Origin: Deltaproteobacteria bacterium
GTDB taxonomy: Bacteria > Desulfobacterota > Desulfobacteria > Desulfobacterales > B30-G6
Reading direction: 5' to 3'
NCBI GenBank assembly: GCA_022340465.1
Contig: JAJDNW010000022.1
Span: forward strand, 1-64,000
Length of the DNA: 64,000 bases
Shown here: positions 8,609 to 17,065 of the stretch, piece by piece
Position numbering within the stretch: the first letter of the stretch is position 1
How the letters are laid out: the number at the start of each line of letters is the position of its first letter
Notes under the pieces: model-generated
The model's input: the letters and a program-made list of their open reading frames with translations, nothing else
Told to the model about the DNA's origin: nothing
Database searches by the model: none
Program-made: the position numbers and the translations under genes

Positions 8609-9346
8609 ATGAGAATGATGAAAATTGTAGGTATGATACTGGCCCTGGGGGCAATGATCGTTGGTACGGCTTTTGCTGAGGAGCCTGCCGACAAGCCATG
8701 GAAGGATGAAGCGGAGTTTTTATTTGTTCAAACGGGCGGCAATACCGATATCAGTACGCTGGCTTTTAAAAATTTGCTGACATACGATTTTACGGACGCG
8801 CTCACGGGCACCTGGAACATCGGCGCGTTGTACACCGAAACCGATGGCGATAAGTCGGCCGAACGCTACTATACAGACCTGCGTGCGGATTATGCGGTCA
8901 CGGAACGTTGGTATGGCTATGCGTTAGGTGGTTGGTTGCGGGATGAGTTCGCGGGATTTGATGAACGGTACTACCTGGGGCCCGGTGCCGGGTATAAAAT
9001 ACTGATTGGGCCGCGGCATTTTTTGGTGGCTGAGGCCGGGTTGTCTTATGCCCATGAGGATTACGTGACGGAAAAACCCGCGAGCTTCATAGAGGGGCGC
9101 GCCTACGGCAAATATGAATATGCTTTTACAGAGAAAAACAGATTTTCTCTGTGGTCGGAATACCTGCAGGACTTTGATGACGGGGATAATTTCAAAGTCA
9201 ATTCGGAGGCGGCCGTCGTATCGGCTCTGAACGATATCCTTTCCCTCAAGGTGTCTTATGGCGTACGCTATCAACATCGCCCCATACCCGACGATCTGGA
9301 AAAGACGGACACGGTGCTTGGGGCGGCTATCGTGGTAACCTACTAG
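8609..9346 (+). CDS. DUF481 (YdiY-type) outer-membrane beta-barrel protein
   Basis: 245 residues from ATG 8609, preceded by GGGAGAGG at 8598-8605. A signal peptide (MRMMKIVGMILALGAMIVGTAFA) is followed by 'WKDEAEFLFVQTGGNTDISTLAFKNLLTYDF', alternating beta strands with periodic aromatic residues, and a C-terminal strand ending in Tyr, all typical of DUF481 beta-barrels. Family members are salt-induced or stress-related outer-membrane proteins with no known enzymatic role. It is divergent from the msrA gene. Confidence 0.85.
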   Translation: MRMMKIVGMILALGAMIVGTAFAEEPADKPWKDEAEFLFVQTGGNTDISTLAFKNLLTYDFTDALTGTWNIGALYTETDGDKSAERYYTDLRADYAVTERWYGYALGGWLRDEFAGFDERYYLGPGAGYKILIGPRHFLVAEAGLSYAHEDYVTEKPASFIEGRAYGKYEYAFTEKNRFSLWSEYLQDFDDGDNFKVNSEAAVVSALNDILSLKVSYGVRYQHRPIPDDLEKTDTVLGAAIVVTY

Positions 9347-9433
9347 TGTTGTGTCCTAAACCAAACCGGATGACTAAAATTCAAACGAGTCAGACATAGA
9401 TGTCAGGCACGTCATTCATCTCGATCCTGAGGT

Positions 9434-10051
9434 TCATTCCCTGATCAGGTTGCCGGTCAGAAAGGTCCCGGCAATGGCCAGGGACTCCATGTCGAGGTAG
9501 TGCTCCGCCGATCGGCGGAAAAGGATCGAGCACTGAGCGGGAAATTCGGCATCCCCGTCGTTGAACCGCAGCAGGACGGGGATTCGGGGCAGCGCCTTGA
9601 ATGCCAATGAGAGGTCGTAGGCGGCCCCGTCCTCGACAGCCGTTGCCCCCAGTCTCCTGGAGGCGCGTTCGAGCTTGTCCAACCTGCCGGAAAAGGTGGT
9701 TTCGATGGTTTTGTTGGTGTTGCTGTTGAAGTAACCGGTGAGGGGGCCGGCGTCCTTGAATTCACGGTAGGTCACCCAGATGCCGTCCGGCACGACTTCT
9801 TCCGGGCACACCAGTATGTATTTGCAGAGGACGACGCTCACGGCGAAATTAGCCCTTTTTCCCCGGGCATCGGTGACGCCTGCGGCGGAAACGTTGTACG
9901 TATCCCCGTAAAAGTCGATGGCCAACGCATTGCCCGATACCTTGGCGCCCAGCACATCCGCTCTGGCCAGACAGTCAATGCCTGCGAGCTGCTTCAGGTA
10001 GTTTTGGTAGGTTTCTTCGAATACAGCCGCCTTTTTCACCTCAGGGCCCAT
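9434..10051 (-). CDS. DUF3786 domain protein
   Basis: 205 residues. Recognised by 'YQNYLKQLAGIDCLARADVLGAKVSGNALAIDFYGDTY', 'LCKYILVCPEEVVPDGIWVTYREFKDAGPLTGYFNSNTNK', and the C-terminal 'ALPRIPVLLRFNDGDAEFPAQCSILFRRSAEHYLDMESLAI'. DUF3786 proteins are found in anaerobes, often near corrinoid or CODH/ACS genes, with no proven function. The start overlaps the end of the preceding 63-aa gene by 11 bp, so the two are co-translated. Confidence 0.85.
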   Translation of the reverse strand: MGPEVKKAAVFEETYQNYLKQLAGIDCLARADVLGAKVSGNALAIDFYGDTYNVSAAGVTDARGKRANFAVSVVLCKYILVCPEEVVPDGIWVTYREFKDAGPLTGYFNSNTNKTIETTFSGRLDKLERASRRLGATAVEDGAAYDLSLAFKALPRIPVLLRFNDGDAEFPAQCSILFRRSAEHYLDMESLAIAGTFLTGNLIRE

Positions 10052-10232
10052 TACCGCCGCCTTTTTTGAGTGCTTCTATCTGCCGCATGACCTCGTCGTA
10101 CTCGTCCTCCAGGGCAAGCAGGTCCATCATGACCGGCGGTTTCACGGAATGGGCCGGCAGCCGGCGCTTGGTTTCCGCTATTTCCTCCTCCAGTTCGGCA
10201 AGCCGTTTTTTCAGGTCTTCAATTGTGTTCAC
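10041..10232 (-). CDS. Small coiled-coil protein
   Basis: 63 residues from a GTG start at 10232 preceded by GAGGT. The first 25 residues are a heptad-patterned Leu/Glu/Lys helix (IEDLKKRLAELEEEIAETKRR), followed by 'LPAHSVKPPVMMDLLALEDEYDEVMRQIEAL' and a Gly/Lys-rich tail. I know similar short proteins from other Desulfobacterota but no function. Translationally coupled to the DUF3786 gene, which suggests a partner or chaperone-like role. Confidence 0.75.
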   Translation of the reverse strand: MNTIEDLKKRLAELEEEIAETKRRLPAHSVKPPVMMDLLALEDEYDEVMRQIEALKKGGGNGP

Positions 10233-10450
10233 GGTATACCTCTAAACTACGAGATGCGATAAAAAATCATTCATCACGAAATCACGAAAGTTCGAAAACT
10301 CGAAAAAGACCTAAATGTTAAACAAAAAGGTCGGGTTCTTGGGGTGTCAAAGCATTATTTATTTGGTTCTGTTTTCCCATCAATATGGTTAATCTTTGTG
10401 ATCTTTGTGACTTTGTGGTTAAAGGGCTTCCTATAGCTCTTTGCTTGGCT

Positions 10451-11197
10451 TTACGGTATCGTGTCTACGGCCGCAAACCTGGGTTCGTGCAGGGGCAGAA
10501 GAATGTCGGCCATCTCCCTGACCTTCAGCACGATGTCATAGGATTCCTGAACATCGAGGTGGGTTCCCGGGGGGATCACTTCCATTTCCATGGCCCTTAT
10601 CTCCACGGGCGGATTGAAATTCTCGTCGATAACGCAGAACCCGGTAATGGCGGCCGTGCCTTCGTCTGTGTCGACAAGCACGGTCTGTCCGCCTTTTGTG
10701 TGGGCGGGTGTGTGCACGACCCGTATGCCGGGTACGATGGCGGTGTCTTCTGTGATGACGCGCAGTTGCCCGCTTTCCTCGACGTCTTCGATGTAGTCTT
10801 CAAGATAGCGGAAATCGAGCGGGTGCGGGTTGTGGATGCTTTCGAGCTCCTTTGCATGCACGTAGATGGCGGCGTTCGGACACTTGTAGTCATTTTCGCA
10901 GTGATCGTTGTGCAGGTGGGTGTGGATGATGATGTCGATGCCCTCCGGCGTGAGATTCCACCGGGACAGTCCTTCCTCGAAGGTGTATATATGGCCGCCC
11001 AGGGATTCTTCCCTGTCGGCCGACTGGATGGGGCTCATCTCCCCGGTGTCCACCAGTATGCTTTTGTCCCCCCCCTCGAGATACCAGCAGTAAATTGGAA
11101 TGGTGTAGGTTTGGCCGTAGCCGTGCTGGTAGGTCATCATGGTTTTGTCGAAGATTTTGGAGCCCATGACGATAGGGTGTATCTTGTACATTGTCAT
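10451..11197 (-). CDS. Metallo-beta-lactamase-fold hydrolase, N-acyl homoserine lactonase-like
   Basis: 248 residues from ATG 11197, which follows GGGGGGAAACAGGG; an upstream in-frame ATG at 11269 lacks support. The dinuclear metal site is intact: HTHLHNDHC (HxHxDH), a later His in 'VVHTPAHTKGGQTV', an Asp in the final third and a C-terminal His ('LLPLHEPRF'). The N-terminal 'IPIYCWYLEGGDKSILVDTG' matches the AHL-lactonase branch (AttM/AiiA-like). The substrate may be a lactone but these families also hydrolyse other esters. Stand-alone gene. Confidence 0.82.
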   Translation of the reverse strand: MTMYKIHPIVMGSKIFDKTMMTYQHGYGQTYTIPIYCWYLEGGDKSILVDTGEMSPIQSADREESLGGHIYTFEEGLSRWNLTPEGIDIIIHTHLHNDHCENDYKCPNAAIYVHAKELESIHNPHPLDFRYLEDYIEDVEESGQLRVITEDTAIVPGIRVVHTPAHTKGGQTVLVDTDEGTAAITGFCVIDENFNPPVEIRAMEMEVIPPGTHLDVQESYDIVLKVREMADILLPLHEPRFAAVDTIP

Positions 11198-11322
11198 AAC
11201 CCTGTTTCCCCCCGGTTCATTGTTTGTTTCAATTCTATCGATATAATGCAGACGGCAAGGGCGGGTCAAGTTCTTTGCATTTTAATGAAAACCACAAAGG
11301 CATAAAGGACACGAAGCAAATA

Positions 11323-11393
11323 GGGGACGTTCATAAATATATAAATAACTACAGGTGTAATATAAAGTTATTTATATATTTATGAACGTCCCC
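11323..11393. repeat. 71-bp perfect palindromic element, copy 1
   Basis: Two 28-bp arms, 11323-11350 and 11366-11393, are exactly complementary and enclose a 15-bp spacer (ACAGGTGTAATATAA). Outer ends are GGGGACGTTCATAAA. A second copy with identical arms and a changed spacer lies at 46227-46297. No transposase gene is present in it. It looks like a non-autonomous or REP/MITE-type element; association with an IS200/RAYT-like transposase elsewhere is inference. Confidence 0.85.
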
Positions 11394-11407
11394 AATCTTT
11401 CGGGGGA

Positions 11408-11451
11408 GGGAATATGTTGGCCCGCCACCTTCGGCGGGTCAGCATATTCCC
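11408..11451. other. 19-bp-arm hairpin beside the palindromic element
   Basis: GGGAATATGTTGGCCCGCC (11408-11426) pairs with GGCGGGTCAGCATATTCCC (11433-11451) with two mismatches and loop ACCTTC. It lies between palindrome copy 1 and the echA stop-codon hairpin and has no T-run, so it is not a classical terminator. Confidence 0.6.
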
Positions 11452-11462
11452 TTGTGTTTTAA

Positions 11463-11503
11463 CGGCGAAGCCGCGTCGTATAAAAATTGGGCGCCAATTT
11501 TTA
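11463..11503 (-). terminator. Stop-codon hairpin with GC box at the end of echA
   Basis: Starting with the echA TAA, a 23-bp hairpin (arms TAAAAATTGG/CCAATTTTTA, 3-base loop; 11481-11503) is followed on the minus strand by a small GC hairpin (CGGC GAA GCCG, 11463-11473). One of six similar gene ends in this window. Probably a transcription end; may be a dispersed repeat. Confidence 0.6.
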
Positions 11504-12271
11504 TTTGCCGGTAAAGACGGGGTCTCTTTTTTCGAGAAAGGCGGTAAACCCTTCCACACAGTCCTGTGACTTTCCGACGATCTGAGAGCCTTCGTTTTCG
11601 ACCCGCAGCCCTTCATCGAGCCCCTCGTAAGATCCAGCGGCGATTGCTTTGAGTACGCAACTAACGGCAATGGGAGGCCTTTTAGCCAGTTTGCCGGCAA
11701 ATGCGAGCACGTCCGCCATCAGATTTTCAGGGGAAGAAGTTTGATTGACAAGCCCTATTTCCAGCGCTTCTTCAGCGCCGACTTTTTTGCTGAAAAGCAT
11801 CATATCCAGCGCTTTGGCTTTTCCCACCACTAGGGGAAGGCGCTGCGTGCCGCCCCATCCGGGAATGATGCCCAGGTTCAGTTCGGTGAGTCCCAGCATT
11901 ACCTTGGGGGCGTCCGCCATGATCCTGAACTGGCAGCACAGGGCCAATTCCAGCCCGCCGCCCAAGGCAAAACCGTTGATGGCCGCGATGACCGGTTTGG
12001 GGAAACGGTCGATGCGCCGCCACAGTTCCCGGCCCTTGGGGCCGGTTACATGGCCGTTGGCGGCGTCACTCACGTCGAAACCAGCGGAAAAGCACTTTTC
12101 CCCGGCACCGGTGAGGACGACGACGCGGACATCTTTGTCATTTTCGACGTCATCGACGGCCTTTTCGAAATCCAGCATGGTGGCCATGTTCCAGGCATTT
12201 GCCGGGGGATGGTCGATGGTGATGATGGCGACGTGATCTTTTTTTTCTATTTTGATGTTTTCAAGTTCCAT
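11501..12271 (-). CDS. Enoyl-CoA hydratase/isomerase (crotonase family)
   Basis: 256 residues, standard length. Oxyanion-hole segments 'CFSAGFDVSD' and 'NGFALGGGLELALCCQFRI' are present, and both catalytic glutamates can be placed: one in 'GGGLELAL', the second in 'LGLTELNLGIIPGWGGTQRLP'. It hydrates trans-2-enoyl-CoA to 3-hydroxyacyl-CoA in beta-oxidation. It is the last gene of a minus-strand set thiolase, acyl-CoA dehydrogenase, hydroxyacyl-CoA dehydrogenase, hydratase, separated from the preceding one by 136 bp. ATG 12271 follows AAGGAAAG. Confidence 0.92.
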   Translation of the reverse strand: MELENIKIEKKDHVAIITIDHPPANAWNMATMLDFEKAVDDVENDKDVRVVVLTGAGEKCFSAGFDVSDAANGHVTGPKGRELWRRIDRFPKPVIAAINGFALGGGLELALCCQFRIMADAPKVMLGLTELNLGIIPGWGGTQRLPLVVGKAKALDMMLFSKKVGAEEALEIGLVNQTSSPENLMADVLAFAGKLAKRPPIAVSCVLKAIAAGSYEGLDEGLRVENEGSQIVGKSQDCVEGFTAFLEKRDPVFTGK

Positions 12272-12368
12272 GGTCTTTCCTTAACGCCAAAAAAGGAACC
12301 AAAAAGGCACAAAGAATTTGCTTCTGGTTGCCGGCCTTTGTGGTTTATAAATTTTCTTTCAAGTAAAA

Positions 12369-12410
12369 GCGACGCAGTTGCGTTTCATAACATCGCGGAA
12401 CACGATTTTA
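12369..12410 (-). terminator. Stop-codon hairpin with GC box at the end of the hydroxyacyl-CoA dehydrogenase gene
   Basis: The TAA stop begins a 23-bp hairpin (12388-12410; TAACATCG/CGATTTTA, one mismatch), followed on the minus strand by GCGACGCAGTTGCG (12369-12382). Nearly the same 40-odd bases recur at 54609-54650 after an unrelated gene. Confidence 0.55.
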
Positions 12411-13559
12411 TTTATACCCGCCGTCCTTGATCATCCGGGTCGGCTTGAAAATCTCCTTGCCGAATTTTTCGGCCAGGCCTTCGAGCCGCTTGGCCAGGTC
12501 GTCGGGCTCCAACCCCTTGATCAGGGCGATGGGGCCGAAGGGGCTGCCGGTGGCGTTAATGACGGCCGTGTCCACATCCTCCAGGGCACAGGCACCTTCG
12601 GCGACTATTTTGGTGGCTTCGTTGGCGTTGACGATGGCCAGATCCATGGGGTCGAACGTGTCGGTGGCCTTGGACAGATCGATTTCCGGACGGCCAGCCG
12701 ACCAATCGAAAAGCCCCTTGCCGGTTTTCTTGCCCAGTTCATTGGCTTTGACCTTGGCGGCAAGGGTTTTGCCGGCTCGGAAATCCTCGTGGATCGCTTC
12801 GGCAAAATAGGCACTGGCGTGAAAATTGATGTCCAGGCCGGTGTAGTCCATGGTTTCGTAGGGCCCCATTGGCGACCCCATGTTTCTGAAAATGGCGTCC
12901 ACCGCTTCGGGTTCGATGTTGCCCTGATCCAGGACACAACCCAGCAGAACGGCGGCAGGGGCCTGTACGCGGTTGACGATGAACCCCGGCACATCCTTGT
13001 GCACCTTGACCGGCACCTTGTTGTTTTTCACCACGAAATCGTAGCCGATCTGCACGGCTTCATCGCTCGTTTGCTCCCCCCGGATTACCTCCACCAGCTT
13101 CATCAGGACAGCCGGGTTGAAATAGTGAAGCCCCAAAACCTTTTCGGGGCGGTTGGTGACCGCCGCAATTTCGGTGATTCTCATGGTGGACGTGTTGGAG
13201 GCGAACAGGGTGCGGGCGGGTGCGGCCGCATCCATGGCCTTGAACGTTTCCTTTTTCAGGTCCATGATTTCCGGAATGGCTTCGATGACCAGATCCGCTT
13301 CCTTGACGGCTTCCGCGAGATCCGTCACGGGAACCATCAGTTCCTTTTTTACCTTTTCAAAGTGTTCCGCCGGCACCTTGCCTTTGGAAACCAGCTTTTC
13401 CAGGCTGGCGTTGATGCGGCCGACTCCCTTGTCGACAAATTCCTGCTTGATGTCGCGCAAAAAGACTTTGTAGCCGGCAATGAGGGCGACTTCCGCAATG
13501 CCGTGCCCCATGTCCCCGGCGCCGATGACTGCAATGGTTTTGATGTCGTCTATGTTCAT
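12408..13559 (-). CDS. 3-hydroxyacyl-CoA dehydrogenase
   Basis: 383 residues, longer than the 280-310 of single-domain HBD proteins because of a duplicated C-terminal domain. N-terminal NAD-binding fold with 'IAVIGAGDMGHGIAEVALIAGYKVFLRDI' (about 7-35); catalytic His in 'VLGLHYFNPA' and Glu in 'LVEVIRGEQTSDE'; 'VKVHKDVPGFIVNRVQAPA' continues the family pattern. It oxidises 3-hydroxyacyl-CoA with NAD+. ATG 13559 has AGGAGG upstream; the protein ends in Lys directly before a stop-codon hairpin. Confidence 0.93.
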   Translation of the reverse strand: MNIDDIKTIAVIGAGDMGHGIAEVALIAGYKVFLRDIKQEFVDKGVGRINASLEKLVSKGKVPAEHFEKVKKELMVPVTDLAEAVKEADLVIEAIPEIMDLKKETFKAMDAAAPARTLFASNTSTMRITEIAAVTNRPEKVLGLHYFNPAVLMKLVEVIRGEQTSDEAVQIGYDFVVKNNKVPVKVHKDVPGFIVNRVQAPAAVLLGCVLDQGNIEPEAVDAIFRNMGSPMGPYETMDYTGLDINFHASAYFAEAIHEDFRAGKTLAAKVKANELGKKTGKGLFDWSAGRPEIDLSKATDTFDPMDLAIVNANEATKIVAEGACALEDVDTAVINATGSPFGPIALIKGLEPDDLAKRLEGLAEKFGKEIFKPTRMIKDGGYK

Positions 13560-13676
13560 TTTTCAATCCTCCTTTAATCGTATGAACCTCAAGGTTGCGA
13601 TGTTGAGGTAAATAAAGGTGCATCCATGCGACCTGTCATGGTCGCCTTGCAGCGCAGTTGTTTTGCAAGGCTTTTG

Positions 13677-15494
13677 TTAAAGTCCGCCGAAGCCGTCGTT
13701 GTCAATTTCGAGGGCTGCCGGACACCCGGCGGCAATGGCATCCATTTTTCCCAACACCTCGGGCAGAATGGTTTTAGCGAAGAATTCGGCGGTTTTGATT
13801 TGGCCGTTGTAGAAGGAGAGGTCCTTCTTTTTGGCATTGCCGGCCAGTTGGGTCGATGCCACGCTTGCCCGCCACAACAGCATCCAGGCCATGATGGTGT
13901 CGCCGATGACATTCAAGAAGGGCAGGGAGTGGGCGAAAGCGGCTTTAAACTCCGGTGACATGGCCCTTTTGCCCATGATCATGGCGAGTTCCGCCAGGCG
14001 GTTGGCGGCTTTCCGGACATCTTCGGCAATGGAGCCCAACGCCTCGAACTCCTTTGCTGCGGCAATGGTTTTGTTGATCTCTTCCAGCAGGCTCATGAAG
14101 ACCCGGCCCTCCTTGCGGCCGAGCTTGCGGGCCAGCATATCCATGGCCTGAATGCCGCTGGTACCTTCATAAATGGAGCCGATCTTACAGTCCCGGGCGT
14201 ATTGTTCCACCGGGTAGTCCTGGCAATAACCGGCACCGCCGTACACCTGGATGGCCTGGATGCAGACTTCATGCCCCTTGACAGCCAGGTAGTCCTTGAT
14301 GGAAGGCGTGAGCATGTCGAAAAGATCGCCGTACTTCTCCCGTTCTTCCGGGGTTTCTCCGACGACGCCCCTGGTGGCGCAGAGAGACAGGTAGTGGAAG
14401 AAGCTCTGCATGCCGTTAACGTAGGACTTCATCCACAACAGATTGCGGCGCACATCCGGATGTTCGATGATGGGCGCGGACGGTGCGCTGTGATCCTTGA
14501 AGTCTTCGAGCCGGCGTCCCTGGATGCGCTCCCTGGCGTAGTTCACGGCCAGGAGGTAGGCGGCCGAGGCATAGGACAATCCCTGCAGGCCGACGCCCAT
14601 CCGGGCGCCGTTGATCATGTTGAACATCACTTTCATTCCCTCCCGGGGTTGCCCTAGAAGGTAGCCGATGCATTTTCCCCTGCTGCCCAGGGCCATGCTG
14701 CAGGTGGCACTGGCGTGGATGCCATGCTTTTCTTCGGCGCCGGTGCAGATGATGTCGTTGCGTTCGCCCAGGCTGCCGTCGTCGTTGACAAAATATTTAG
14801 GCACGATGAAGATGGAAATGCCCTTGGTCCCCGGAGGATCCCCCTCGATGCGCGCCAGCACGGGATGAATGATGTTTTCGGCTAGATCCTGCTCGCCGTT
14901 GGTGATGAATATCTTGTTGCCGGTCAGGGTGTAGGTGCCGTCCGCGTTTTTAACGGCAGTGGTTTCGAGGGAGCCCACGTCACTTCCGGCCTCGGATTCG
15001 GTCAGCAGCATGGTGCCGCCCCATTTGCCGGCGATGATGTTGGGGATGTATTTTTCCTTCTGTTCGGGGGTGCCGTAGAGGTCAATCAGCTTGGCCGTGC
15101 CGTTGCCCATGCTGGCATATGAAAAAAGCGCCCAGTTGGCGGCGAGAAAATACTGGGAACAGGCGGCGCTGACAAAGCCCGGCGCTCCCTGACCGCCCAT
15201 TTCCGGCGACACGGCTAGGGTCTGCCATTCACCCTCCAGAATCAGCTTGTAAGGATCATGAAAGCAATCGGGCACCTTGACCGCGCCCTTGTCGAATCGA
15301 ATCCCCTGTTTGTCGCCCTCGGCCAGCGTGGGAAGCATTTCCTTGATGGCAAGCGCCCTGGCTTCGGTGATGATCATGTCGCAGGTTTTTTTGTTGAACT
15401 CCTTGTAAAGGTCGTTTTTTAGGAGTGACTCCGACTGCATCTGTTCCCAGATCACAAAGTCGAGATCCCGCCTGTCTACTAGTTGTTGTGCCAT
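13677..15494 (-). CDS. Acyl-CoA dehydrogenase, large (DmdC-like) type
   Basis: 605 residues, about 200 more than classical acyl-CoA dehydrogenases; the extra C-terminal helical domain is typical of the ~600-residue ACAD branch that includes DmdC and related enzymes. 'MLLTESEAGSDVGSLETTAVKNADGTYTLTGNKIFITNGEQDLAENI' is the FAD/substrate signature, and 'QVYGGAGYCQDYPVEQYARDCKIGSIYEGTSGIQAMDML' holds the Glu in the position of the usual catalytic base. FAD-linked, passing electrons to ETF (no etf genes here). ATG 15494 with AGGAG about 12 bp upstream. Confidence 0.93.
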   Translation of the reverse strand: MAQQLVDRRDLDFVIWEQMQSESLLKNDLYKEFNKKTCDMIITEARALAIKEMLPTLAEGDKQGIRFDKGAVKVPDCFHDPYKLILEGEWQTLAVSPEMGGQGAPGFVSAACSQYFLAANWALFSYASMGNGTAKLIDLYGTPEQKEKYIPNIIAGKWGGTMLLTESEAGSDVGSLETTAVKNADGTYTLTGNKIFITNGEQDLAENIIHPVLARIEGDPPGTKGISIFIVPKYFVNDDGSLGERNDIICTGAEEKHGIHASATCSMALGSRGKCIGYLLGQPREGMKVMFNMINGARMGVGLQGLSYASAAYLLAVNYARERIQGRRLEDFKDHSAPSAPIIEHPDVRRNLLWMKSYVNGMQSFFHYLSLCATRGVVGETPEEREKYGDLFDMLTPSIKDYLAVKGHEVCIQAIQVYGGAGYCQDYPVEQYARDCKIGSIYEGTSGIQAMDMLARKLGRKEGRVFMSLLEEINKTIAAAKEFEALGSIAEDVRKAANRLAELAMIMGKRAMSPEFKAAFAHSLPFLNVIGDTIMAWMLLWRASVASTQLAGNAKKKDLSFYNGQIKTAEFFAKTILPEVLGKMDAIAAGCPAALEIDNDGFGGL

Positions 15495-15557
15495 TTTCTT
15501 CTATTCTCCTGATTCTGTTAGCATGCTTGAATTTGAATAACACTAAGGGACGCAATG

Positions 15558-16766
15558 TTATCGTTGCAGGTTTTCAATGACCGTCGCTACGCCGAGTCCG
15601 CCGCCGCAGCAGGAGCCGAACACGCCGTAACGGCCGCTGTTGCGGATCAGGTGGCGCATGGCGAACATGCCGATGCGAGCCCCGGAGGCGCCGTTGGGAT
15701 GGCCAAAGGCGATGGCTCCGCCCATGGGGTTCCACTTCTCCATGTCGATTTTTTCGCCGGTCTGTTCTTCTATCTCCTTGATGACCGCCAGGTTTTGTAC
15801 GGCAAAGGCCTCGTTGCACTCCAGGACATCCATGTCGGAAATCTTCAGCCCTGCGCGTGCGATGGCCTGGGGCATGGCGTAGGCCGGTCCGATGCCCATG
15901 ATTTTGGGATCGCAGCCGTAATCTGCACCAGCCAGCCATTTGGCCATGGGTTCGTAGCCGAGCTCCTTGGCTTTTTCGGCACTCATCATGAGTACAAAGG
16001 CGGAGCCATCGTTCTGGCCCGAAGAATTGCCGGCCGTGACCGTGCCGCCCGCTTTGAAAACCGGCGGCAGTTTTGCCATTCCTTCCAATGTTGACTGGGG
16101 ACGCGGGTGCTCGTCAACATCAAATACAACCTCCGGGGTTTTACGGGTGGCCGGGATGGTGACCGGTACTATTTCTTCTTTAAAATACCCGGCCTCCATG
16201 GCGGCCTTGGCCCGCATCTGGCTGTTGTAGGCAAATTCGTCGGATGCTTCCCGGGGGATGTCATACTTTTCCTGCAGGTTTTCCGCGGTGATGCCCATGC
16301 CGATGCACTCTTCGGCTACCGGAGACAGCTGCGGCGGAATCGGCATCGGCGGAATCAGCTTATATGGTGGTGTGGCCATGGAAAATTTAATGGCCATCTG
16401 GCTGTAGGATTCCATGCCGCCGGCAATGATGATGTCAGCTTGATTGGCCAGAATCTTCCAGGCGGCATGGTTGATGGAGTCGATGGCACTGCCGCATTGC
16501 ATTTCTACGTAGGAGGCCGATGTTTCGTATCCGAGGGCTGACCCCAGCATGGCGAAGCGGGCCGGGTTGCCGGACTGCGAACATCCAGTGGCTGACCCCA
16601 GAAATACACTTTCCACATGTGCCTTTTCCATGATTTTGGTTTTCTCGAGGAGTCCGTCTATACCGATGGTCCCTAGTTTTGAACAATAAATGTCTTTCAA
16701 GGTTCCGCCCATACGCCCGAATGCGGTACGGACGCCATCAACAATTACCGCTTCTCTTTGTGCCAT
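15558..16766 (-). CDS. Thiolase (acetyl-CoA acyltransferase)
   Basis: 402 residues. All catalytic elements are visible: nucleophile Cys in 'EMQCGSAIDS' (about residue 90), His in 'NPMGGAIAFGHPNGASGAR', second Cys in 'GSCCGGGLGVATVIE'. It cleaves 3-ketoacyl-CoA to acetyl-CoA, or condenses two acetyl-CoA. First gene of the minus-strand beta-oxidation set; ATG 16766 follows AAGGAG. Its upstream region contains palindromes likely bound by the MerR regulator encoded on the opposite strand. Confidence 0.95.
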   Translation of the reverse strand: MAQREAVIVDGVRTAFGRMGGTLKDIYCSKLGTIGIDGLLEKTKIMEKAHVESVFLGSATGCSQSGNPARFAMLGSALGYETSASYVEMQCGSAIDSINHAAWKILANQADIIIAGGMESYSQMAIKFSMATPPYKLIPPMPIPPQLSPVAEECIGMGITAENLQEKYDIPREASDEFAYNSQMRAKAAMEAGYFKEEIVPVTIPATRKTPEVVFDVDEHPRPQSTLEGMAKLPPVFKAGGTVTAGNSSGQNDGSAFVLMMSAEKAKELGYEPMAKWLAGADYGCDPKIMGIGPAYAMPQAIARAGLKISDMDVLECNEAFAVQNLAVIKEIEEQTGEKIDMEKWNPMGGAIAFGHPNGASGARIGMFAMRHLIRNSGRYGVFGSCCGGGLGVATVIENLQR

Positions 16767-16829
16767 TGAATTAATCTCCTTTTCAATTGATGGCCGGTTG
16801 CCGACCCGTTACGTTTTATCCGTTTAGCG

Positions 16830-16860
16830 GTATAAACATTAAATATGTTTATGTTTATAC
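16830..16860. promoter_or_regulatory. Operator-like inverted repeat between the beta-oxidation genes and merR
   Basis: GTATAAACAT (16830-16839) and ATGTTTATAC (16851-16860) are perfect 10-bp complements around an 11-bp spacer; the arms also form the tighter dyad ATAAACAT/ATGTTTAT. It lies 64 bp upstream of the thiolase start. Further along, TGTCAA (16920-16925) and TTGACA (16955-16960) form mirrored -35-like boxes for the two divergent transcription units. MerR-family regulation is inferred from position only. Confidence 0.55.
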
Positions 16861-17065
16861 GAAAATGTTTAATAAACTATATGAAATCGCCGATATCTAT
16901 ATGATATAATAAAATTAACTGTCAATAGAAAAAGACGTAAAATATTTTTATTTCTTGACAGTGATCGCGAAGATGGATAATCAGAGGTAAGAAACCACAA
17001 AAAAATGTTTATTGGTATGAAGCCAATTTAAGAGCATTCCCATTCAAGCTGCCGGGTAAAGAACC

